Assembly (NCBI GenBank): GCA_023435505.1
Contig: JAEYRR010000070.1
Span: 1 to 22,526, forward strand
Direction: 5' to 3'
From: Bacillota bacterium
Lineage (GTDB): Bacteria > Bacillota > Clostridia > Lachnospirales > Lachnospiraceae
Length of the DNA stretch: 22,526 nt
Under the pieces are notes generated by a model. The model was not told the DNA's origin. It searched no databases and saw only the letters and a program-made list of their open reading frames with translations. Below are positions 1 through 7,082 of this stretch, piece by piece (position 1 is the first letter of the stretch; every line of letters begins with the position of its first letter). Made by a program: the position numbers and the translations under genes.

Positions 1-758
1 AGGATGGACAGTGACAGTAATTTACCCATAACCAGTTGACTTCTGGAAATTGGACTGATTAAGAGACTGGTTAAGGTTCCCCTCTCCTTCTCTCCTGTAA
101 TGGAATCAATACAGAGACTCATGGCTCCGGCAAACAGAAAAATAGTTACCATGTATGGGATAATGGAGCCTAGCATTTTTCCGGTTGCCCGCCCTGTGTC
201 AACTAACTGGGAGGTCCCTTCTTCTCGGTCTATCTCAAATACAGTAAGCTGATTGAGATCTCCTAGGCGCTCTGTTAACACCTGATTCTTATATGGGTAT
301 AACACCTGGCTGATAAAGTCTTCCCTGGCATTATTAGAAGTATCCTCAGATGGGTTATAATACGTCTTAATCTCTGGTAAATCTGCTCCATTTCTATAGG
401 TATTGACCTTTTCAGAAAAATTATCCTCAAAGATTACTATAAGATCGGCTTTTCCCTGTTTAATCTCTTCCTTACAGCTTTCTAATTGTTCTTTTTCAAT
501 ACTACTGATCTTGGCATCCTTCATCCCCTCCACATAAGTCTGCAGTTCCTCCGGTAGATTATACAGATATACCATATCCTCATGTCTACTGGTCTCGTCC
601 ATCTGATTAGATACCAATATACCAATTAAGCTGTACATACCAACTGTAATAATAAGAGGGAGGACAAAGAGGGCAAACACCAACTTTTTGTCGAGGAAGA
701 CCCGCCGGAGCTCCTTGGCTACAATCTGCCTTACAGGCAGAAACCTATTTTTCTTCAT
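1..758 (-). CDS. ABC-2 type (NatB-like) exporter permease, 3' end outside the window
   Basis: Open frame from ATG at 758 to the window edge (252 codons, no stop), so the C-terminal membrane half is missing. Seen: a basic N-terminus (MKKNRFLPVRQIVAKELRR) followed by a hydrophobic segment at about residues 25-50. A polar extracytoplasmic region of about 150 residues follows. A second membrane segment begins near residue 210, and then comes the motif GEKERGTLTSLLISP at about 227-241. This layout is typical of NatB/ABC-2 permeases, in which a large external loop separates TM1 from the C-terminal membrane bundle. The ATG lies inside the last codons of the ATPase gene (14-nt overlap), so the two are probably translationally coupled subunits of one exporter. 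NatAB systems export Na+, and relatives export drugs or peptides; the substrate cannot be told here. Confidence 0.85.
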   Translation of the reverse strand, partial: MKKNRFLPVRQIVAKELRRVFLDKKLVFALFVLPLIITVGMYSLIGILVSNQMDETSRHEDMVYLYNLPEELQTYVEGMKDAKISSIEKEQLESCKEEIKQGKADLIVIFEDNFSEKVNTYRNGADLPEIKTYYNPSEDTSNNAREDFISQVLYPYKNQVLTERLGDLNQLTVFEIDREEGTSQLVDTGRATGKMLGSIIPYMVTIFLFAGAMSLCIDSITGEKERGTLTSLLISPISRSQLVMGKLLSLSI

Positions 759-1536
759 AGTAAGCCTCCTCCCCTACTTCCTGAATATAGATCTTAAAAA
801 ATGCGTCCTCCAGATTATCGGCCTCACCTGATTGAAGAATCTCCTGGAGGTTCCCTTCTAAGACCTTGCGACCATTGATGATGATTCCAATCCGATCACA
901 AAGCCTCTGTGCTTCTGACATGATATGTGTCGAAATAATAATCAGCTTTCCCTGATTCCTTAGTTTTAATAGATAATCCGTCACTTTTCTTGCTGTAATG
1001 ATGTCTAGCCCATTTGTTGGTTCATCAAAAATCACAATATCCGGATTATGTACTAGGCTCACCGCTATAGAAGCCTTCTGTTTCATTCCCGTAGAGAGTT
1101 CCTCCACTTTTTTATCTTGGAACTCAGTGATCTGAAAATAGGAAAACAGTTCCTGTTGTCTGGCCATGATTTCTCCCTCGCTCATCCCATGCAATCTTCC
1201 AAAGAAATGAAACAGATAAGCCGGCGTAAAATTAGGATCTAGCTGAATCTCATTGGTTAGAAAGGCCATACGCTCCCTTAGTATTTCCTCCCTCTTACTT
1301 AAATTATCACCATTGATTCGTATTTCTCCAGTAGTAGGCTTTAAGAGAGTGGAAAGGCAGCGCAGTGCAGTAGTTTTACCAGCTCCATTGGGCCCAAGAA
1401 GACCATATATCTCACCCTCTTTTGCGATAAAACTAATATCAGAAACTGCTTTTTTTATACTATCCTTAGTCTTTAGTTTTTTCTTTTGTCTGGCAGATAG
1501 CTTATATATCTTGGATAGATGCAATACTTCTATCAT
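745..1536 (-). CDS. ABC transporter ATP-binding protein, NatA-like
   Basis: A 263-residue ATPase, the cytoplasmic energising subunit of the exporter whose permease follows. Walker A is GPNGAGKTT at residues 48-56. The signature is LSTGMKQK, Walker B is IVIFDEPTNGLD, and the H-loop is IIISTHIMSEAQ. The N-terminus has a lysine-rich insertion (about 16-29), as seen in NatA/CcmA-type proteins of Firmicutes. The ATG at 1536 is preceded by GGAGG seven bases upstream, which supports this start. The gene begins only about 30 bases after an intrinsic terminator (1566-1620) on the same strand, so it either has a promoter overlapping that hairpin or relies on read-through. Exporter class is sure; substrate unknown. 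Confidence 0.93.
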   Translation of the reverse strand: MIEVLHLSKIYKLSARQKKKLKTKDSIKKAVSDISFIAKEGEIYGLLGPNGAGKTTALRCLSTLLKPTTGEIRINGDNLSKREEILRERMAFLTNEIQLDPNFTPAYLFHFFGRLHGMSEGEIMARQQELFSYFQITEFQDKKVEELSTGMKQKASIAVSLVHNPDIVIFDEPTNGLDIITARKVTDYLLKLRNQGKLIIISTHIMSEAQRLCDRIGIIINGRKVLEGNLQEILQSGEADNLEDAFFKIYIQEVGEEAYYEEK

Positions 1537-1565
1537 ATTCTAACCTCCTACTTAGGCTTAGTATT

Positions 1566-1620
1566 AAAAAAGTTGCTGCATCGGTAGATCTCTCCATATA
1601 ATCTCCGCCGGTACAACAAC
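1566..1620 (-). terminator. Rho-independent terminator after the foldase lipoprotein gene
   Basis: On the minus strand, positions 1620-1608 (GTTGTTGTACCGG) pair with 1584-1572 (CCGATGCAGCAAC). There are two G-U pairs and one C-A mismatch, around a loop that can pair further. A run of six T follows at 1571-1566. The element starts 18 bases past the stop codon of the lipoprotein gene, the expected place for its terminator. Confidence 0.72.
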
Positions 1621-1638
1621 TCCTTATGATATGCGCTT

Positions 1639-2711
1639 CTAAAGGTCTGTAAAATTAATCATACTCCAAAGCTTGGCATCCTGAGTAATCTTATATTCAC
1701 TTGACCATACTTTATATTTTGCTATAAAAATAGCATCTCTTTGTTCCTCTATCATCTGTTCCTTCTTCTGGGCAGTAGCATCCTCGTCAAAAGCACTGAT
1801 TAATTTGAGGATAACATAGCCTTCCGTTGTCTCAATCACAGGACTGATTTCTCCTACTTTCAAGGAAAATGCAGCGTTCTCAATCTCAGGGTTGTCCCCT
1901 TCCCAAGAGTAATATCTACATAAGAGGCATCCGTGTTAGAGCCAGCAAAGTTTCCAAAATCTTCTGTCTCTAAGGCTTTCTCTCTCATAGCATCTGCACG
2001 TTTCTTAGCAGTCTGTTTCTGAGTCTCATCAAGTGCAATCTGAGTACCATTCTTATCTTTCCCATTAGTCATGACCATTAACATCTGTAATTTAATCTGT
2101 TTTGCTTCCTCATCACTGATGTCTGTATTAACCTCATTGGTAGCAACTGTATATACCTTATCTGCCAGATAATTATCCTCTAATACACGTCTTACCACAT
2201 CCTGGGTGATGCCATATTTCTTCTGGTCTGCCTCAGTGATCTTTTCCATATATTCCACCACCTGGGCTTCTACTTCTTCTTTCTCACTATCCTCTAGTGC
2301 GATTTCTAACTCTGCTGCTTGCTGTACCACTATCTTTATCTTAGTTATCTCACTTAAGAGTTCATCCTTAGCCATATCAGAAAAAGTCTTTCCATCTTCT
2401 ATGGAGAAATTCCAAACATCCTCTCCTAGACTTGGCTCATATTTATTCTTAATCTGAAGTTGATAGATTAAAAGCTCCCGATATTTCACTTCTGTCTTTC
2501 CAACTGTGAGCACCACATCATCTAACTGTAAGCCATCTGTCTGCGCACTAGCTTCAGGACTTACTAAAGCCGTAGCGGATGGGTTTACAGAAGGATTAGG
2601 ACTCCCACTTGCAGAAGGTTTTTTTTCACTACTGCATGAGGTCATCATAGCAACAAAGGAAATCGCCACTACCCCGCCAATCATGTATTTCTTCCATGCT
2701 TCTTTCTTCAT
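1639..2711 (-). pseudogene. Peptidyl-prolyl isomerase (SurA/PrsA-like) lipoprotein, frameshifted
   Basis: This reads as a secreted foldase lipoprotein of about 357 residues split by one missing base. The 5' part has a lysine-rich signal peptide with a lipobox-like end (MMTSC, Cys about residue 26 from the chosen start). A Ser/Pro/Ala linker and a SurA_N-like helical region follow. The frame then leaves the expected path at a run of four G (plus strand 1896-1899) and stops at 1860. Re-reading one base there continues smoothly as GDNPEIENAAFSLKVGEISP into a parvulin-type tail (TTEGYVILKLISAF) that ends at 1639. The ATG at 2711 has GGAGG five bases upstream. The in-frame ATG at 2723 overlaps that SD and has none of its own, so 2711 is preferred. 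Family members act outside the membrane on exported proteins. The gene may be a true pseudogene or intact with a homopolymer sequencing error. Confidence 0.8.
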
Positions 2712-2747
2712 GTTATCCTCCATACATTACGTAATATCACTACACTG

Positions 2748-2776
2748 AGTATATAGCATTCTACTTGGGAAGGCAA
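2748..2776 (-). promoter_or_regulatory. Candidate sigma-A promoter of the foldase gene
   Basis: The minus strand shows TTGCCT (2776-2771), a 17-base spacer, then TATACT (2753-2748). This matches 4/6 and 5/6 of consensus and lies 37 bases before the ATG at 2711. The -35 lies within the mfd 3' hairpin. A 10-bp palindrome ATTACGTAAT (2726-2735) lies between the promoter and the SD; its role is unknown. Confidence 0.4.
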
Positions 2777-2801
2777 CCCTATTTCTGAGGGTCACTGCCT
2801 T
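2770..2801 (-). other. Stem-loop spanning the mfd stop codon
   Basis: On the plus strand AAGGCA-ACCCT (2770-2780) pairs with AGGGT (2788-2792) and TGCCTT (2796-2801), with a 3-base bulge and a 7-base loop. The mfd stop codon lies within it. No T-run follows on the minus strand, so it is not a standard intrinsic terminator. It may be a weak terminator or a processing or stability element. Confidence 0.4.
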
Positions 2802-5800
2802 CCTGCTCCACTGACGCAAGCTTTATGGAACCTATTTTTTCTAATACAGACTTAATCAGTTCAAAGAGAGCCAGGGGCTCAATCCTCTCCTTTTTCTTAT
2901 CCTTTTTATCCAGATGATAGACAAAGGTAGGACGGCTGCCCTTTTCCATAGTAAGGATGCCATGATATTCTTCTAACAGCTTTGGAATCTGAACCACATC
3001 TAAAGGTGCCTGTTCATACATAACCATTCTAATCTTGCGATTCTTATACTCTAACTTAGTGACAAAGGCTTTCTTGGCGATAGACTTGATATAGGCAATG
3101 TTAAGCAGGTTGTTCACTGCTGCAGGCATATCACCAAACCGGTCAACTAACTCCTCCTGCATATCCATAAATTCAGTTTCACTTGCTATCTCTGCAATCC
3201 GCTTATAGATATCCAACTTCTGAAACTCACTTTTAATATACGTAGCAGGAATGTAAGCATCAATGTCTATATCTACAGAGGTTTCAAACATATCCTCTAC
3301 TGTGATTTCGCCCTTTAAATTCTTAACTGCCTCATTTAACATCTTACAGTAAAGATCATAGCCCACGGCTTCCATGTGTCCATGCTGCCTCTCTCCAAGA
3401 AGATTACCTGCCCCTCGAATCTCTAAGTCTCTCATGGCAATCTTAAAGCCGGAGCCAAGCTCTGTAAATTCCTTAATGGCCTGCAGACGTTTTTCTGCCA
3501 CTTCTCTAAGGACCTTATCTCTCCGATACATTAGAAAAGCATAGCTGCTTCGGTTGGAACGTCCTACCCGTCCTCTTAACTGATAAAGTTGAGAGAGACC
3601 TAAACGGTCAGCATCATCAATGATCATGGTATTTACGTTGGAGATATCTAACCCCGTTTCAATTATGGTGGTGGATACCAGCACATCAATTTCCCCATTG
3701 ATAAAACCAAACATGATATGCTCTAATTCTCTCTCACTCATTTGACCGTGGGCAAAGGCCACATTAGCCTCTGGTACCAGTTCGCCGATATGGTTAGCCA
3801 CATCCTCAATGGTATTCACCCGATTATATACATAATAGACCTGTCCATTTCTCGCTAATTCTCTGTGAATTGCTTCTCGGATAATTTCATCGTTATGCTC
3901 TAACACATAGGTTTGAATTGGCATACGGTCCACCGGAGGCTCCTCCAATACACTCATATCACGGATGCCGATAAGACTCATATGCATGGTTCTAGGAATT
4001 GGAGTAGCGGATAATGTAAGCACATCCACATCCTTTTTCATTTGCTTGATTTTTTCTTTATGGGTAACGCCAAAACGTTGTTCCTCATCTACAATTAATA
4101 AGCCTAAATCCTTAAATACCACATCTTTAGACAACACTCTGTGCGTCCCGATGACGATATCCAAAGTTCCATTTTTCAGACGTTCCAAGGTCTTTTTAAT
4201 CTCCTTGGCCGTACGGAAACGGGACATCATATCGATGCTAATTGGAAAATCCATCATGCGCTGTACAAAGGTATTATAATGCTGTTGGGCTAAAATCGTA
4301 GTCGGTACTAAAAATACTACCTGTTTACCGTCCGATACGGCTTTAAAGGCTGCTCGGATGGCAATCTCTGTCTTGCCATAGCCAACATCTCCACAAATCA
4401 GACGGTCCATAATCTTGGTGCTCTCCATGTCCCTCTTGGCATCCTCAATGGCCTGAAGCTGGTCATCCGTCTCCTCATATGGGAACATCTCCTCAAATTC
4501 ACGCTGCCAAACAGTATCAGGACCAAACTGGTAACCAGAGGTCTTCTGCCTTACGGCGTAAAGCTCCACCAAATCCTTCGCCACAGCTTCCACGGCTGTC
4601 TTGACTTTCTTCTTAGTATTCTTCCACTCCAAGGAATTCAGCTTATTTAATTTTGGCGCCTTGGCATCTGCTCCAGCGTATTTTTGCAGCACATCAAGGC
4701 CGGTAGCAAGGATGTATAGCACTCCGCTGCCGGCATACTCAATCTTTAAATAATCCTTTACAACACTGTCTACCTCAATCTTTTCAATACCGCGGTAAAT
4801 ACCAAGACCATGGTTCTCGTGTACTACATAATCTCCTATATTAAGGTCCGTAAAGCTGTGGACCCGATTTCCTTCGTAGTTTTTCTTTTTCTTTAATTTT
4901 TTAGCTTTCTTTGAGCCAAAGATATCGCTTTCTGAGATGACTACGAACTTTATCAAAGGATACTCAAACCCTCTGTGTAGAGGTCCAGAAGCCACAAAAA
5001 TCTCTCCCGGCTGTACCGGTCTTGTAAAGTCCTCACTATAAAAGGCGTTCAGATCAAAATCAAGCAGATCCTGGCTTAAGCGTTTTGCACGACTCTTGGA
5101 ACTGGATATCAGTATGATTCGATATTTTAGCTCTTTCCAAGCCTTTAAATCCTTGACTAAGACATCAAAATTTTTATTGTAAGGACTGACGGATTTGACG
5201 GTAAGATCATACTTTTTCTTTGCCGCTATATTGGTGGTTCTATGCTCCATGGTACTTAGAATTATGGTCTTTTGACGGGCTAGCTTCACACATAGCTCTT
5301 TATAGGAATATATGGAGTCTGCCTGGCTTGGGAGAATATAACCAGACTCCAAACGTCCTGCCATACCCTCACGAAATTCTAGCTCTACGGCCCCACCCCG
5401 TTCATCCATGCGAAGTGGTTCATCGACGAAGAAAATTGTATTATCCTTCGTAAAATAGTCAAAAAAGGACACTGTCTTCTCATAAAAGTAAGGAACAAAG
5501 CTATCCATAGCAACGGAGCCATTGTATTCGCTGATTCGCTCTAAGAATTCCTCAATGATTTCTTTGATTCTTCTGGCTTCGTCTAATTTTTTATCATTTT
5601 TTAACACATTATGGTACTGCTCAAATTCCTGCTCGATCTTCTTCTTTCCCTTTGCCACCATAGGTGGTGTGAAGATAAACTCCGTTGCAGGATAGATGTT
5701 AAGCTGGTCCACATTTTCGATGGAGCGCTGGCTTTCCACATCAAAAGAACGGATGGTATCCACTTCATCATCCCAGAACTCTATACGGTAAGGAGCCTCC

Positions 5801-6354
5801 TCTGTCATAGGAAATATATCTAGGATGCCACCACGAACAGCGAACTGACCAGGGGTCTCCACCTGAACACTTCGCTCATAACCCAGTAATACCAGTTGCT
5901 CAATCAGCTTTTCAAACTCATATTCCTTGGCAATCTCTATAATAAGTACCCTACTCTTTAACTGCTCTAAAGGAAGGATACGGTCCATTGCTCCATCAAT
6001 CGTCATGACAATAGTGGCCGGTTCATTCTCAAGTAACTTCTTAAGTACCATCAACCGCTCTCTTACAATAGCATGACCATGGATATCTGCACTGTAGAAA
6101 ATAATATCCTTGGCAGGATAGAGAAATACATTTTTCTCATATAAACGGAAATCCTCATAGATTTCCTTGGCTTTCAATTCATTATACGTGACAATGACCT
6201 TAAACCGACTTTCTTCCCCGATTCCCGCCATCAAATGGCACTTCTGGGAATCAATACAGCCAGTCAGCTGTACCGGGGTTAAATCCAGCTTCAGGTCATG
6301 GTCCAACTCCATGTATTCATTTAGTTCCTTTAAGGGGTAGAAAAAAGTATTCAT
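2779..6354 (-). CDS. mfd: Transcription-repair coupling factor Mfd
   Basis: A 1191-residue protein, full length for the family (about 1150-1200). Mfd recognises RNA polymerase stalled at lesions, pushes it off the template and recruits UvrA for nucleotide excision repair. Seen: an N-terminal UvrB-like module (about 1-350). A CarD-like RNA-polymerase-interaction domain follows, with GDYVVHENHGLGIYRG near 500. The SF2 translocase has Walker A GDVGYGKTE near 652-660 and a DEEQ box near 754. The arginine-finger region LRGRVGRS is near 920. The C-terminal TRCF domain lies beyond about 1000. GGAGG four bases before the ATG supports the start. It lies 29 bases after pth, with no terminator between them, so the two are probably cotranscribed, as is common in Firmicutes. 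Confidence 0.98.
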   Translation of the reverse strand: MNTFFYPLKELNEYMELDHDLKLDLTPVQLTGCIDSQKCHLMAGIGEESRFKVIVTYNELKAKEIYEDFRLYEKNVFLYPAKDIIFYSADIHGHAIVRERLMVLKKLLENEPATIVMTIDGAMDRILPLEQLKSRVLIIEIAKEYEFEKLIEQLVLLGYERSVQVETPGQFAVRGGILDIFPMTEEAPYRIEFWDDEVDTIRSFDVESQRSIENVDQLNIYPATEFIFTPPMVAKGKKKIEQEFEQYHNVLKNDKKLDEARRIKEIIEEFLERISEYNGSVAMDSFVPYFYEKTVSFFDYFTKDNTIFFVDEPLRMDERGGAVELEFREGMAGRLESGYILPSQADSIYSYKELCVKLARQKTIILSTMEHRTTNIAAKKKYDLTVKSVSPYNKNFDVLVKDLKAWKELKYRIILISSSKSRAKRLSQDLLDFDLNAFYSEDFTRPVQPGEIFVASGPLHRGFEYPLIKFVVISESDIFGSKKAKKLKKKKNYEGNRVHSFTDLNIGDYVVHENHGLGIYRGIEKIEVDSVVKDYLKIEYAGSGVLYILATGLDVLQKYAGADAKAPKLNKLNSLEWKNTKKKVKTAVEAVAKDLVELYAVRQKTSGYQFGPDTVWQREFEEMFPYEETDDQLQAIEDAKRDMESTKIMDRLICGDVGYGKTEIAIRAAFKAVSDGKQVVFLVPTTILAQQHYNTFVQRMMDFPISIDMMSRFRTAKEIKKTLERLKNGTLDIVIGTHRVLSKDVVFKDLGLLIVDEEQRFGVTHKEKIKQMKKDVDVLTLSATPIPRTMHMSLIGIRDMSVLEEPPVDRMPIQTYVLEHNDEIIREAIHRELARNGQVYYVYNRVNTIEDVANHIGELVPEANVAFAHGQMSERELEHIMFGFINGEIDVLVSTTIIETGLDISNVNTMIIDDADRLGLSQLYQLRGRVGRSNRSSYAFLMYRRDKVLREVAEKRLQAIKEFTELGSGFKIAMRDLEIRGAGNLLGERQHGHMEAVGYDLYCKMLNEAVKNLKGEITVEDMFETSVDIDIDAYIPATYIKSEFQKLDIYKRIAEIASETEFMDMQEELVDRFGDMPAAVNNLLNIAYIKSIAKKAFVTKLEYKNRKIRMVMYEQAPLDVVQIPKLLEEYHGILTMEKGSRPTFVYHLDKKDKKKERIEPLALFELIKSVLEKIGSIKLASVEQEGSDPQK

Positions 6355-6383
6355 GGTTCCTCCAAAAGCAGTTTGTGGCTCTG

Positions 6384-6950
6384 CTAAGCCTTTTTATTAA
6401 ACTGGTTCATAGCAGCATCCACATCCTCAGTGAGAATAGTTTTTACTACCTGAGCCACCTTCTTCCTTGTATCGTTAATTACTGCCCTGTCTTCCGTAGA
6501 AAAATGTCCGGTAACGTAGTCCGCCAAATCCCAGCCTTCCGGCTTGTTGCCAACACCTACTTTAATTCGAGTAAACTCCTGGGTTCCTAAGTGGGCAATG
6601 ATATTCTTCATGCCGTTGTGCCCACCAGCACTCCCTTTCTTACGGATACGCACTTGCCCAACATCTAGGCTGATGTCATCGTAAATGACAATAAGCTCTT
6701 CCTCCGTAATCTTATAAAAATCCACCAAAGGTCTCACACTTTCACCACTTAGGTTCATATAGGTCTGTGGCATGGCAAGAAGCACCTTCTGTCCTTCTAT
6801 ATAGCCTGTGCCACAGACTGCCTTATGTTTAATATAATCCATCTTAATATTATATTCTTCTGCAATACGGGTAATGCAATCAAATCCAACATTATGTCTG
6901 GTATGTTCATAACGAAGTCCAGGATTGCCTAATCCTACAATAATAAACAT
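6384..6950 (-). CDS. pth: Peptidyl-tRNA hydrolase
   Basis: A 188-residue cytoplasmic enzyme that cleaves the ester bond of peptidyl-tRNAs dropped from ribosomes, recycling tRNA. Seen: the N-terminal signature GLGNPG (6-11) and TRHNVGFD with catalytic His19. The substrate-binding Asn66 is in YMNLSG, the Asp pair is at 91-92, and GGHNGMKN carries Asn112. All the usual catalytic and tRNA-contact residues of bacterial Pth are present and the length is typical. The ATG at 6950 has GAGG eight bases upstream. It is the first gene of the probable pth-mfd unit, with a candidate promoter at 7042-7070 and a hairpin in its leader. Confidence 0.97.
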   Translation of the reverse strand: MFIIVGLGNPGLRYEHTRHNVGFDCITRIAEEYNIKMDYIKHKAVCGTGYIEGQKVLLAMPQTYMNLSGESVRPLVDFYKITEEELIVIYDDISLDVGQVRIRKKGSAGGHNGMKNIIAHLGTQEFTRIKVGVGNKPEGWDLADYVTGHFSTEDRAVINDTRKKVAQVVKTILTEDVDAAMNQFNKKA

Positions 6951-6988
6951 TACTTTATCCTCATTTCATATAAATCATCTGCATACGC

Positions 6989-7024
6989 AAACAGGGTCCA
7001 CCGTAGACTTACGCTGGACTGTTT
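6989..7024 (-). other. Stable leader hairpin upstream of pth
   Basis: Plus-strand arms AAACAG (6989-6994), TCCA (6997-7000) and CGTA (7002-7005) pair with TACG (7010-7013), TGGA (7015-7018) and CTGTTT (7019-7024). The structure has 14 base pairs, a GACT loop, a 2-base bulge and one C-C mismatch. It lies about 40 bases before the pth ATG and just downstream of the candidate promoter, so it would sit near the 5' end of the transcript. No T-run follows on the minus strand. Confidence 0.5.
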
Positions 7025-7041
7025 GAACATCTGTTTAGTTT

Positions 7042-7070
7042 ATTGTACCCTTTTTTTATGAAAGATACAA
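7042..7070 (-). promoter_or_regulatory. Candidate sigma-A promoter of pth-mfd
   Basis: Minus strand TTGTAT (7070-7065), 17-base spacer, TACAAT (7047-7042). This is 4/6 and 5/6 of consensus, immediately after the upstream M56 gene stop at 7083. The expected start point is near 7035, giving a leader of about 85 bases. Confidence 0.5.
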
Positions 7071-7082
7071 CGATGGATTCTG

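Noticed and set aside
1860..1904. Programmed ribosomal frameshift in the foldase gene
   Set aside because: A -1 shift would restore the frame, but no canonical X-XXY-YYZ slippery heptamer or obvious downstream pseudoknot is seen; a missing G is simpler.
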